Positions 32,802 through 41,309 of a stretch of DNA of 54,128 bases are shown here, piece after piece. Both the position numbers and the translations under genes were made by a program. The first letter of the stretch is position 1; each line of letters opens with the position of its first letter. A model generated the notes under the pieces. It had not been told where the DNA came from and searched no databases. It worked only from the letters and a program-made list of their open reading frames with translations. This DNA is from Pseudonocardia sp. SCN 73-27 (lineage in GTDB: Bacteria; Actinomycetota; Actinomycetes; Mycobacteriales; Pseudonocardiaceae): contig MEGH01000028.1 in assembly GCA_001725415.1 (NCBI GenBank), positions 1 to 54,128 on the forward strand, read 5' to 3'.

Positions 32802-33845
32802 CTACGGGGTGATGACCACCTTCAGCGCCTGGTTGGCGGCGGCGTTCTTGAACACGTCGTAGGCCTCGTCGATCTGGCCGAACGTGAACCGGTGGGTGCC
32901 CATCTTCTCCGCCGGGATGCGGCCGCTCGCCACCATCTTCAGCAGCGTCGGGATCGACACCGTGTCGACGAGCCCCATCGTCAGCGTGACGTTGCTGATC
33001 CACATGTCCTGCATCGGGATCTCCACGGGCGTCCCGTGCACGCCGACGTTGGCGATCGTGCCGCCGGGCCGGACCAGCGAGGCCGCGGTCAGCAGCGTCT
33101 CCGGGTAGCCGACGGCCTCGATCGCGACGTCGACGCCCAGACCGTCGGTCAGCGCGGTGACGTCGCCGACCGTGCCGGGGCCGACCTCGACGGCGTCGGT
33201 GGCGCCGAACTCCAGGGCCTTCTCCAGCCGGAACTTGTTGGAGTCGATCGCGATCACGCGCGACGCGCCCCAGAGGCCCGTCGTCAGGACCGCCGACAGG
33301 CCGACGGCGCCGGCGCCGACCACCGCGACCGTGTCGCCCGGGCGGACCCGGCCGGCGAGGACGCCGACCTCGTAGCCGGTGGGCAGCGAGTCGGCGAGGA
33401 AGATCGCCTGCTCGTCGGTCACGGTCTCGGGCACCTTGTACAGGGAGGTGTCGGCGTAGGGGACGCGGACGAACTCGGCCTGGGTGCCGTCGATGAGGTG
33501 GCCGAAGATCCAGCCGATCCCGCCGACCGTCTGGCAGTGCGACGGCATCCCGCGCTGGCAGTATTCGCAGCGACCGCACTTGGTGATGGCGGGGACCAGG
33601 ACGCGGTCGCCGACGGCGAACCCGCTGACCGCCTCGCCGACGGCCGTGATCGTGCCGACGGCCTCGTGGCCGAGGATTCGCCCGTCGGTCACGGCGGGCA
33701 CGTCGCCCTGCAGGATGTGCAGGTCGGTGCCGCAGATCGTGGTCGTGTCGACGCGGACGACGACGTCGGTGGGGTCCTGCACCGCCGCGTCGGGGACGTC
33801 CTCCCAGGCCTTGTCGTCGGGGCCGTGGTAGACCAGTGCCTTCAT
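32802..33845 (-). CDS. Zinc-dependent alcohol dehydrogenase (MDR)
   Basis: 347 aa. Catalytic zinc motif CGTDLHILQGD with GHEAVGTI, structural zinc loop CGRCEYCQRGMPSHC, and Rossmann GAGAVGLSAV. The stretch GTQAEFVRVPYADTSLYKVP is typical of NAD-dependent secondary/short-alcohol dehydrogenases. It resembles the ADH inside the BMC operon at 38378 (same VRVP[FY]ADT segment), so the two may act on the same alcohol/aldehyde pair on either side of the shell. Transcribed on its own from a region holding TGTCCC-N5-GGGACC (33921-33937), a looser form of the BMC operator. Confidence 0.9.
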   Translation of the reverse strand: MKALVYHGPDDKAWEDVPDAAVQDPTDVVVRVDTTTICGTDLHILQGDVPAVTDGRILGHEAVGTITAVGEAVSGFAVGDRVLVPAITKCGRCEYCQRGMPSHCQTVGGIGWIFGHLIDGTQAEFVRVPYADTSLYKVPETVTDEQAIFLADSLPTGYEVGVLAGRVRPGDTVAVVGAGAVGLSAVLTTGLWGASRVIAIDSNKFRLEKALEFGATDAVEVGPGTVGDVTALTDGLGVDVAIEAVGYPETLLTAASLVRPGGTIANVGVHGTPVEIPMQDMWISNVTLTMGLVDTVSIPTLLKMVASGRIPAEKMGTHRFTFGQIDEAYDVFKNAAANQALKVVITP

Positions 33846-33993
33846 CTGCTCACTCCGTCGGTCGCAGGGGTCGCCGTGGGCGTCGGCGTCACCGACGCTA
33901 GTGACGCGGCACACTGATCGATGTCCCGTTCTGGGACCATCTCCGCGTCCGCGCGGGGGGCTCCGGACAGCGAGTGACCCGGGACCGGGACAG

Positions 33994-35685
33994 TCAGCCG
34001 ATGTAGGAGATCCCGAACGCGTCGATCTTGCGGTACAGCGACGAGCGCGCGATACCGAGCATCTCGGCGGCCTTGTAGCGGTTGCCGCGGGCCTCGTACA
34101 GCGCCTGGATGATCACGTCGCACTGCGCGGCCTCGAGCATCGACATCCGCGGCGCCCGGTGCGCGAAGCACGACGGCGGCAGGTCGGGCGCCTGGATGAC
34201 CCCGACCGGCTTGCGGGCGACGACGTAGCGCAGCACGTCCTCCAGCTCACGGACGTTGCCCGGCCACGCGTAGCCCTCCAGCACCCGCACGACCTGCAGG
34301 CTCAACGTCAGCGACCGCCCGCCCGCGAGCCCGTGCAGGATCGACAGCGCGATGTCGCCCAGCTCGTCGGCGCGGTAGCGCAGCGCCGGCACCCGGACCG
34401 TCTCGTGGAAGTGCCGCAGCAAGAGACCGTAGGGACGCGTGGCGTCGACCGACGCGGTGTCGATGCACCCCGCCACCACCAGCGGGTCCGGCATCGCCAC
34501 CAGCGTGCGCAGCGACTCGTCGAGACGCCGCGCGGCGACGGGGGACAGCAGGTTCATCTGGCGCAGGACGAGCAGGCGCGGGCGGTCGCCGAGCTCGCGG
34601 GCGACCCGGTCGAGCGGATCGGGGCCGCCCGTCGAGTCGCCGATCCGGGAGCAGTCGACGACGTGCACCATCGCTGACGGGTGCGCCCGCCGGAACTGCC
34701 CCACCGCGAGGGTCTGCTTGCCGACGCCCGCCTCCCCGATCAGCAGCTGGTGCCGTCGGCGCCCGACCGCGGCCGCGACCTCGTGCCGCGCCCGCAGGTA
34801 GGGGCTCAGCAGCTCGCGGTTCGCGCGCATCCGGGCCTCGGCGTGCAACCGTGCGGAGTGGTCGCCGCCGCGCAGGTCGGCGGCGTAGTCGCGACGCGTC
34901 GTCGGGGCGACGTGCGAGCCCTGGCGGCGGACGGCCTCGGGGACGCTCGCGCGGGTCGCGTGGTCGATGGGCCCGCCCGCGACGACGCAGCCGACGACGA
35001 CCCCGCCGTCGACGACCGGTTCCACGGCGAGACCTGCGCAGTGCCCGGACGGCAGGTCGACGTGCCGGTCGCCGGTGTCGGCCTCACCCAGGACCGCGGC
35101 GGCGAGAACGAGGTCGGCGAGCAGCCCCGCGAGCGCGGTCGTCGTGTCGGTGGCGTGAGCGACATGGCTCAGCACGACGACCGCGTCCGGGGGCGCCCCG
35201 TCGTCGCGGTGGACCATCGCAGCGGCCTCGGACAGCCAGGTCAGCTCGGGATGCAGGTGCTCGGGCCCGTCGACCCGTACGACGGCCGCGGCACCGGGGA
35301 GCAGCGCTGCGGCCGTCGTGCCGACGTCGGTCTCCGTGTAGCGGAAGCCCGGCGTGAACAGCACGCCGTCGAGCAGGGCCGCCAGCGCGGGATCGCCGTC
35401 GTGGCGGACCCGGACGACGCCGTCGTGGTCGACCAGCGCCACCGAGCACCGGGGGCGCGGGGTGAGGGCGAAGAACGTGCCGAACACCTCGTCGGCCTCC
35501 GCGACCGCCGAGCGGCCGGGCTCGTGCCCGACGTAGCAGGCCTCGACGGAGTCGAGCCGCACACCCGCGTCGACCGTGCGCAGCCACGACGCCAGGACCT
35601 CGGGCCGCACGGCTCCGGACGCGGGGTCGATGCGACCCGTGCGCCGGAACCGCTGGGCGGCCGCCTCGACGCCGGTGGGGTCCAC
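33994..35685 (-). CDS. GAF/AAA/Fis transcriptional activator (AcoR-like, sigma-54-independent type)
   Basis: 563 aa. Residues 1-290 form a GAF-like sensor (FRYTETDVGTTAAALLPG is typical of AcoR); then a reduced AAA region with Walker A IGEAGVGKQT and a C-terminal Fis HTH (RGNRYKAAEMLGIARSSLYRKI). The GAFTGA sigma-54 contact loop is missing and Walker B is degenerate, as in actinobacterial AcoR/MimR-type activators. The WPGNVRELEDVLRYV segment is intact. It lies between the ADH and the first BMC-H gene and is a good candidate for recognising the paired inverted repeats in this locus. GTG start chosen; translation could begin slightly upstream. Confidence 0.87.
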   Translation of the reverse strand: MDPTGVEAAAQRFRRTGRIDPASGAVRPEVLASWLRTVDAGVRLDSVEACYVGHEPGRSAVAEADEVFGTFFALTPRPRCSVALVDHDGVVRVRHDGDPALAALLDGVLFTPGFRYTETDVGTTAAALLPGAAAVVRVDGPEHLHPELTWLSEAAAMVHRDDGAPPDAVVVLSHVAHATDTTTALAGLLADLVLAAAVLGEADTGDRHVDLPSGHCAGLAVEPVVDGGVVVGCVVAGGPIDHATRASVPEAVRRQGSHVAPTTRRDYAADLRGGDHSARLHAEARMRANRELLSPYLRARHEVAAAVGRRRHQLLIGEAGVGKQTLAVGQFRRAHPSAMVHVVDCSRIGDSTGGPDPLDRVARELGDRPRLLVLRQMNLLSPVAARRLDESLRTLVAMPDPLVVAGCIDTASVDATRPYGLLLRHFHETVRVPALRYRADELGDIALSILHGLAGGRSLTLSLQVVRVLEGYAWPGNVRELEDVLRYVVARKPVGVIQAPDLPPSCFAHRAPRMSMLEAAQCDVIIQALYEARGNRYKAAEMLGIARSSLYRKIDAFGISYIG

Positions 35686-35751
35686 CTGCCCAGGCTATGG
35701 CCGCGAGCACCCTGATCCGGCGGACTGTCGCAGGTTGCGACGGACCGGGTC

Positions 35752-35771
35752 GTGAGCGGTGATGGTCGCCA
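35752..35771 (+). repeat. Single arm of the dispersed palindromic element
   Basis: GTGAGCGGTGATGGTCGCCA matches one arm of the elements at 32756 and 46192 with two changes; the second arm is absent. It abuts the paired operators of the BMC-H gene. Confidence 0.6.
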
Positions 35772-35773
35772 CA

Positions 35774-35826
35774 GGTTCTCCGGGGCGGACAACGACCGGG
35801 TACCGGCTTGTCCCAGTGGGACAGCG
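35774..35826 (+). promoter_or_regulatory. Two inverted repeats, 32 bp apart, upstream of the solo BMC-H gene
   Basis: Site 1 at 35774-35794: GGTTCTCC-N5-GGACAACG. Site 2 at 35806-35826: GCTTGTCC-N5-GGACAGCG. Both fit CGTTRTCC-N5-GGAYARCG, the motif also found before the BMC operon and the dikinase-like operon. The spacing is three helical turns, so a regulator could bind both on one DNA face. The BMC-H start is 54 bases downstream. Confidence 0.75.
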
Positions 35827-35879
35827 TCGCCCTGGAGCGCCGGAGCTACCGTCGGAGGTCGGCGGCGGAGGGAGCCACG

Positions 35880-36173
35880 ATGGCGGGCAGCGGTGCGCTC
35901 GGAATGATCGAGACCCGGGGTCTGGTCGGCGCGATCGAGGCGGCGGACGCGATGGTGAAAGCTGCGAACGTCGAGATCGAGGGCTACCGGACGCTGCGCA
36001 ACGGCCAGGTGTCGGTGCTCGTGCGCGGCGACGTGGGCGCGGTCAAGGCCGCGGTCGACGCCGGTGCCGCGGCGGCCGCCCGGGTCGGGGAGCCCTGCAG
36101 CGCGCACGTCATCCCGCGCCCGCACGGCGACACCGAGGTCGTCATCGGCCAGTCGGTCGTCCCGCTCGGCTGA
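35880..36173 (+). CDS. BMC-H shell protein (hexameric, Pfam00936) 1
   Basis: 97 aa, one BMC domain: [56 protein letters not shown]. Hexamers of such proteins tile BMC facets. The pore-lining loop, EIGGG in the second BMC-H here, reads TLRNG, placing an Arg near the pore and suggesting different permeability. ATG 35880 follows CGGAGGGAG. Transcribed alone and convergent to the pucR-type gene, ten bases from its end. Confidence 0.96.
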   Translation: MAGSGALGMIETRGLVGAIEAADAMVKAANVEIEGYRTLRNGQVSVLVRGDVGAVKAAVDAGAAAAARVGEPCSAHVIPRPHGDTEVVIGQSVVPLG

Positions 36174-36183
36174 CGCTCCCGGG

Positions 36184-38361
36184 TCAGCCCGGGTCGGCGC
36201 CGTCGTCACCCGCCGTCTGGTTGACCTGCAGCAGCCGCAGCGCGAAGTCGGCGCGCATCCGGTCCTCGTGCCGGCTCAGGTCCAGCCCGGTCAGCTGGCG
36301 GATGCGTTCCAGCCGGTACCGCAACGTCTTGTGGTGGACGAACAGCCGCTCGGCGGCGACCCGCTGCGAGCAGTCGGCGTCGAAGAACGCGCGCAACGTC
36401 CGGATGAGGGCGCCGTCGTTGTCGCGGTCGTAGGCGACCAGCGGACCGGTGACGTCGTCGATGAACGTCTGCAGGTCGGGGTCGTCGCCGGAGCCGAGCA
36501 GCAGCCGGACGATGCCCAGCTCCTCGTAGAGGAACGCGTTCTCCCCGCCGAGCCGCCGCGCCGCCGACAGGGCGGTGCGGGCCTCGTTCAAGGCGCCGGG
36601 CAGGTCGACGACGTCGTGGTGCTCGCGGCTGATGCCCCAGGTCATGCGCAGGTCGGGCCACTCCGTGCGGACGGCCGCGGAGAAGGCGTTGACCAGGTCG
36701 CGGGCCTCGCTGCGGCCGAGGTCGGAGGCGATCGCGACGAGCAGGTCCCCGCGCAGACTCGCGAGGCCCAGCCCGCGGCCGTCGTCGAGGGTGCGGACGG
36801 TGCGCAGCACCTGCCGGCGCAACCGTTCGGTGCCGGAGGTGTCCCAGCCGTGCTCGGCGGCGAGCTCCTCGACGTTCTCGATTCGCCCGTGGACGACGCG
36901 CAGCGCCCCGGTGAGCGCGAGCCCCAGCTGCTGGGCGCGGGTGCGGGCGGCGAGCCGGTGCTCGACGGGGCCCTGCAGCAGGTCCCACAGCACCTGTTCG
37001 ATGGCCTCGGCGCGGGCGCGGCTGGCCGCGCGTTCGCGCAGCAGCGCGAGCGAGCAGGCCATGGCGACCTGCCCGGCGGTGGCCTCCATCATCTCGTCGG
37101 AGCCGCCGCCGGGGAGCAGTACGACGTGCCCGACCTGGTCGCCGTCGGCGTAGACGGGCCGCACCCAGCTGCGGTCGGCGACCGCACGGCGCCGTCGCGT
37201 CGGACGCCCGACGGTCGCGGGCAGCGACGACACGAGGCGGCGGCCGCTGTGGGAGGCGAGGAGGGTGCCGTCGGGTCCGTAGACGCCGATCTCGCAGTCG
37301 AGCTCGGCGGCGACGGTGCGCGCGATCGAGGGCAGGCCGCCGCCTTCGACGACCGTCGTGAGCAGGTCGTGCTGCAGCCGTGAGCTGCGGTCGAGTACCG
37401 ACACCTGGTGCTGCAGGGCGTCGCGGGCGCGTTCGGCGTCGGCCCGGGCGGCTGCCTGTTCGTCGTGGAGGCGGGCGTTGTCGATCGCGACGGTCGCGAA
37501 GTCGGCGAGGGTGACCATGCGGCGGACGTCGCGGTCGGTGAAGGTCGACCGCCGGCGCCGCCACACCTCCAGGACGCCGACGAACTCGCCCTGCAGCCGC
37601 ATCGGCACGGCCAGCGCCGACCGGGTCTCCTCCTTCTCGGCCAGCGACATGAAGTCGTTGCTGATCGTCTCGTCGTCGAGGTAGGAGTCGATCTTCGACG
37701 GCTCGCCGGTGAGGAACACGAGCCCGGCGACGCCCTGACCCCGGTGCATCCGCAGCCGGGCGGTCTCGGCGACCCGGTTGCCGACGCACGCGCGCATCCG
37801 CACGACGTCGTCCTCGCGGAGCATGACGCCGCAGATGTCGGAGTCGAGCAGCCGGAGGGTGCGTTCGGCGATGGTGTGCAGGGCCTGGTCGACGTCGCGC
37901 GCGGTCAGCAGCTGGGCGACGACCTCCCGCACGGCCTCGGCCTCGGCGTCGGAGTCCTCGACGCGGCTGCCGGCCGACCGCCCGGCCACGGCGAGGGACA
38001 GCCACACGCAGGTCTGGCGGAGGAGCCCCCGGGTGCCGGCGTCGACGTCGAGGTCCGGGTCCCAGCAGAGCGCGACGGTGGTGCCGGGTGGTGCGACGAG
38101 CCCGCGGCGGTCGGCGCGCCGGGCGGGTGGTCCGGCCGGGGGCAGCCCGGCCAGCCCGGTTCCGGCGCCGGCGAGGGCGCGCCAGCCGTCGTCGGCCCAG
38201 GCGGCGACGGTGACGGGGGTGCCGATGAGCAGCGACGCGTGGGCGGCGACGTCGCCGGCGGCTCCCGCGATGTCGGTGGGTGCCGACTCCAGCAGGGCGG
38301 CGAGGCCGGGCCGGCCCGCGGTCCGGGGGGCCCGGAGCTGCCGGGATTCGGCGGATGTCAT
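36184..38361 (-). CDS. PucR/CdaR-family regulator with GAF domain
   Basis: 725 aa. A variable N-terminal region is followed by a GAF domain (about 130-290; LRLLDSDICGVMLREDDVVRM and RSALAVPMRLQGEFVGVLEV), a central GGDEF-like CdaR region, and the C-terminal HTH_30 (RVAAERLFVHHKTLRYRLERI, then LTGLDLSRHEDRMRADFALRL). PucR-type activators respond to catabolic metabolites. It is the last gene of the BMC operon, 16 bases after the ADH, so a role in controlling this BMC is likely. It competes with the GAF/AAA/Fis protein as reader of the paired repeats. Confidence 0.9.
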   Translation of the reverse strand: MTSAESRQLRAPRTAGRPGLAALLESAPTDIAGAAGDVAAHASLLIGTPVTVAAWADDGWRALAGAGTGLAGLPPAGPPARRADRRGLVAPPGTTVALCWDPDLDVDAGTRGLLRQTCVWLSLAVAGRSAGSRVEDSDAEAEAVREVVAQLLTARDVDQALHTIAERTLRLLDSDICGVMLREDDVVRMRACVGNRVAETARLRMHRGQGVAGLVFLTGEPSKIDSYLDDETISNDFMSLAEKEETRSALAVPMRLQGEFVGVLEVWRRRRSTFTDRDVRRMVTLADFATVAIDNARLHDEQAAARADAERARDALQHQVSVLDRSSRLQHDLLTTVVEGGGLPSIARTVAAELDCEIGVYGPDGTLLASHSGRRLVSSLPATVGRPTRRRRAVADRSWVRPVYADGDQVGHVVLLPGGGSDEMMEATAGQVAMACSLALLRERAASRARAEAIEQVLWDLLQGPVEHRLAARTRAQQLGLALTGALRVVHGRIENVEELAAEHGWDTSGTERLRRQVLRTVRTLDDGRGLGLASLRGDLLVAIASDLGRSEARDLVNAFSAAVRTEWPDLRMTWGISREHHDVVDLPGALNEARTALSAARRLGGENAFLYEELGIVRLLLGSGDDPDLQTFIDDVTGPLVAYDRDNDGALIRTLRAFFDADCSQRVAAERLFVHHKTLRYRLERIRQLTGLDLSRHEDRMRADFALRLLQVNQTAGDDGADPG

Positions 38362-38377
38362 GTCACCCCCGGCCCGG

Positions 38378-39412
38378 TCAGGTCGCGATCAGCGTTTTGA
38401 GCGTACGTCGCTGCGCCATCGCCCGATACGCGTCGGGGACGTCGTCGAGCCCGACGGTCCCGCTCGCGACGACCGTCGGGTCCAGGACGCCGGATGCCAC
38501 GAGGGCGACGAGGGCCTCGCCGTCGCGCATGAGGTCGCCGATAGCGAAGCGCAGCGTGAGCTCGTCGGCGAAGGCCCTGGCGACGGGGAGCGCGAACTCA
38601 GCGCCGGTGTGGACGCCGACCGAGACGATCGAGCCGCGACGTCTGACCAGCGAGAACGCGGTGTCGAGCCCGCGGGGGCCGCCGACCGCGTCGATCACCG
38701 CGTCGGCGCCGCGGCCGTCGGTCAGGCCCGTGACGACGTCGGCCGCCTCCGACGGGTCGGCGACGACCGCGCCCTCCCCGCAGGCCAGCGCGCGTCGCTC
38801 GGCGACGGGTTCGACGAGCACGACCGTCCCGGCACCACATGCCTGGGCGGTCAGGCTGGTCAGCTGTCCGACCGGCCCGCCCCCGACGACGACGACGGTG
38901 TCGCCGGGGGTCAGCCCGGCGCGGCGGACCGCGGCGAAGCCGGTGGCGAGGGTGTCGCCGAGGAACACCGCGGCGTCGAGCCCGATCCCGGCCGGTACCG
39001 GGCGCAGCACGGTGTCGGCGAACGGGACGCGCACCAGCTCGGCCTGGCTCCCGGCCAGCGGGGGGCCGTAGGCGGCGCCGGTACCGAAGAAGCGCCGGTG
39101 CGGGCACTCCCAGTGGTCGCCGCGCCGGCACCACCAGCACGTCCCGCACGCGGTGAAGTCGGCACCGACGACGAGGTCCCCGACGGCGTGCCCGCGCACC
39201 GCGGGCCCGGTCTCGACGACCTCGCCGACGAACTCGTGCCCCATCACGCTGCCGCGGGGGAGGTGCTCGCCGTGGGCGACGGCGTGCAGGTCGGTGCCGC
39301 ACACCGCTGCCCGCCGGACGCGGACGACGGCGTCGGCGGGGTCGTCGAGCAGCGGTTCGGCGACCGACTCGACGCTCACCTCGCCGTTGCCGGTGTAGAG
39401 GACGGCCTTCAT
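38378..39412 (-). CDS. Zinc-dependent alcohol dehydrogenase of the BMC operon
   Basis: 344 aa MDR enzyme. Catalytic zinc CGTDLHAVAHGE and GHEFVGEV, structural zinc CGTCWWCRRGDHWEC, Rossmann VVVVGGGPVGQL. The start overlaps the stop of the lactate/malate-type dehydrogenase (ATGA). In metabolosomes an ADH reoxidises NADH made by the aldehyde dehydrogenase, giving an alcohol by-product; alternatively it produces the aldehyde from an alcohol substrate. No clear encapsulation peptide at either end. Confidence 0.9.
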   Translation of the reverse strand: MKAVLYTGNGEVSVESVAEPLLDDPADAVVRVRRAAVCGTDLHAVAHGEHLPRGSVMGHEFVGEVVETGPAVRGHAVGDLVVGADFTACGTCWWCRRGDHWECPHRRFFGTGAAYGPPLAGSQAELVRVPFADTVLRPVPAGIGLDAAVFLGDTLATGFAAVRRAGLTPGDTVVVVGGGPVGQLTSLTAQACGAGTVVLVEPVAERRALACGEGAVVADPSEAADVVTGLTDGRGADAVIDAVGGPRGLDTAFSLVRRRGSIVSVGVHTGAEFALPVARAFADELTLRFAIGDLMRDGEALVALVASGVLDPTVVASGTVGLDDVPDAYRAMAQRRTLKTLIAT

Positions 39413-40671
39413 GTCGGTGCCAGCGCGCCGAGGCGTTCCCGGATCCGGTCGGCGGCCTCCCGCAGCGCGGCCAGCTCGGCGGGTCGCAGGTCGAGCTCGA
39501 CGATGCCCTGGACGCCGCGACGGCCCAGCCGGGCGGGCAGCCCCACGTAGACGTCGCGGATGCCGTAGCTGCCGTCGGCGAGCACCGCGGCGGGCATGAC
39601 CTCGCCGCGGTCGGCGACCATCGCGAGCACCATCCGCGCCGCCGACGTCCCGGGCGCCATGAACGCGCTGCCCGACCGCAGCAGCCCCACGACCTCCGCG
39701 CCGGAGCCGCGGGCGCGGTCGACGGCGGCGTCGAGGTCGGCGGGCCCGACCCGCTCCAGTATCGGCCGTCCACCCGCCGTGGCCTGAGACAACGGGATCA
39801 CCATCTCCTCGCCGTGGCTGCCCAGCGCGAACGCGGCGACACCGTCCGCGGGCCCGGCACCGGCGAGCGACGCGAGCGCCTGGAACCGCGCGGTGTCGAG
39901 CACCCCCGCCATCCCGACGACCCGCTGCGACGGGAACCCCGACGACGTCCACGCGTGCTGGGTCATCTCGTCGAGCGGGTTGGTGACGACGACGATCACC
40001 GCGTCCGGCGACGTCCGCGCCAGCCGGGACGCGACGTCTCCGACGATCGCGGCGTTCGTCGCGATGAGGTCGGAGCGGCTCATCCCGGGCGTGCGGGGCT
40101 TGCCGGCGGTGAGGACGACGTAGTCGGCGCGGCCCGCCTCCTCGATCGTCCCGACGCCCCGGATGCGGGTGGTGAACCCGCTCAGCGCGGCGGTGTGGGT
40201 GAGGTCGAGCGCGATGCCGGCGGCGCGCCCCTCGTCGATGTCGACGAGCACGACCTCGTCGAACACGTCGGCGTCGGCCAGCCGCATCGCGGCGATCATG
40301 CCGACGTTCCCGGCACCGACGACGACCACGCGCCCGACCCTTTCCGCGTGTCCGGGGACGCGCGCCGACGACCGGGCGACCGGTGCGCCCCGGCGGTACA
40401 GCGCCCCGGACGGCGGGCCGACCCGTCGCGGCGCGTTGCCGAGCCGGGCCGACACCGCGGCGGGGTCGGGGAGCGAACGTGTCGGAGCGGGGACCGGCGG
40501 CAGCGACACCACGGCAGGAGCGGGCGCGGGGGTGCCGACCACGATCTCCACCCCCAGCTCACGGGCCCGTTCCCGGGCCAGCGGGGTGACGACGTCGCGC
40601 GTCCCGACGTGCACGACCCCGGCCCCGCCGGAGACGACCTCGTCGACGGCCGCCGCACCCCACACCGTCAT
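39409..40671 (-). CDS. Lactate/malate dehydrogenase-family enzyme with BMC-type N-terminal extension
   Basis: 420 aa, about 110 longer than standard LDH/MDH. The catalytic part starts VGRVVVVGAGNVGMIAAMRLADADVFDEVVLVD, with LTAGKPRTPGMSR (substrate-loop Arg), VVTNPLDEMTQHAW and LGSHGEEMV (catalytic His). Before it lie a small module (VVHVGTRDVVTPLARERARE, then LGVEIVVG) and a Pro/Ala-rich linker. TPxARxxARExGVEI motifs recur in enzymes of BMC loci such as EutT/EutQ-like proteins, so this is probably a targeting or assembly module. It could recycle NADH in the lumen. Start ATG overlaps the BMC-T stop (ATGA). Confidence 0.88.
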   Translation of the reverse strand: MTVWGAAAVDEVVSGGAGVVHVGTRDVVTPLARERARELGVEIVVGTPAPAPAVVSLPPVPAPTRSLPDPAAVSARLGNAPRRVGPPSGALYRRGAPVARSSARVPGHAERVGRVVVVGAGNVGMIAAMRLADADVFDEVVLVDIDEGRAAGIALDLTHTAALSGFTTRIRGVGTIEEAGRADYVVLTAGKPRTPGMSRSDLIATNAAIVGDVASRLARTSPDAVIVVVTNPLDEMTQHAWTSSGFPSQRVVGMAGVLDTARFQALASLAGAGPADGVAAFALGSHGEEMVIPLSQATAGGRPILERVGPADLDAAVDRARGSGAEVVGLLRSGSAFMAPGTSAARMVLAMVADRGEVMPAAVLADGSYGIRDVYVGLPARLGRRGVQGIVELDLRPAELAALREAADRIRERLGALAPT

Positions 40672-41309
40672 CGCCTGTCCTCCCGGCCGTGCATGTCCTG
40701 CAGCGCGGCGACGGCCGCGTCGCGGGCCGTCTGCACATCGCTCTCGCTGCCCGACAGGAACATCCGGCCGAACCGGCCCACCGCCCGCAGCTCGATCACC
40801 GTGATCGACGCGGCCTTCTCCGCCTCGTTGGCGGCGACGGAGATGTAGGCGGCCGGCGCGACCTCCATGACGAACAGGCTCTGCCCCGGCATGAGCATGG
40901 ATCCCTTGCGCCACTTGTTGAGCAGCTGCGCCTGATAGGGATGGACGTTGGTGATGAACTGCGTCGAGGCGATGGTCGGCTTGATGCGGTCGGCCTCGGT
41001 GAGCCCCAGCTCGTCGAGCACCGCCTGCCCGGAGGCCAGCACCTCGGCCTGCTGCTCGGAGTGGATCTCCAGCAGCCCGAACTCACGCTCGATGATCTGC
41101 AACGCCGGGCGCACCCCGGCGGCCTTCAACGCGATGTCGGCGGCGCGGAACACCTCGTTGCCGGGCGCCATCTCGATGTAGAGCTCGGCCATCCCGGCGA
41201 GGGGGACGTCGCCGGGGCTGGTGGCGGCGATGTGGGCCGCGCACTGCGGCTGCATGCGGTCGACGAAGGCGTAGGTGCGCAGCGTCGGCGCCGGGTTCGA
41301 AGTGCTCAC
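40668..41309 (-). CDS. BMC-T shell protein (tandem BMC domains, trimeric)
   Basis: 213 aa from GTG. Two BMC domains in tandem: LRTYAFVDRMQPQCAAHIA to LQIIEREFGLLEIHS, and PGQSLFVMEVAPAAYISVAANEAEKAA to GRMFLSGSESDVQTARDAAV. Trimers act as pseudo-hexamers with larger, often gated pores for bulky substrates or cofactors. Start overlaps the EutJ-like stop (GTGA 41306-41309). Confidence 0.92.
   Translation of the reverse strand: MSTSNPAPTLRTYAFVDRMQPQCAAHIAATSPGDVPLAGMAELYIEMAPGNEVFRAADIALKAAGVRPALQIIEREFGLLEIHSEQQAEVLASGQAVLDELGLTEADRIKPTIASTQFITNVHPYQAQLLNKWRKGSMLMPGQSLFVMEVAPAAYISVAANEAEKAASITVIELRAVGRFGRMFLSGSESDVQTARDAAVAALQDMHGREDRR

Noticed and set aside
33918-33937. TGTCCC/GGGACC pair upstream of the ADH as a full member of the paired-operator set
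   Set aside because: Half-site spacing differs by two bases and no proper partner at 32 bp was found; mentioned only as a weak relative.
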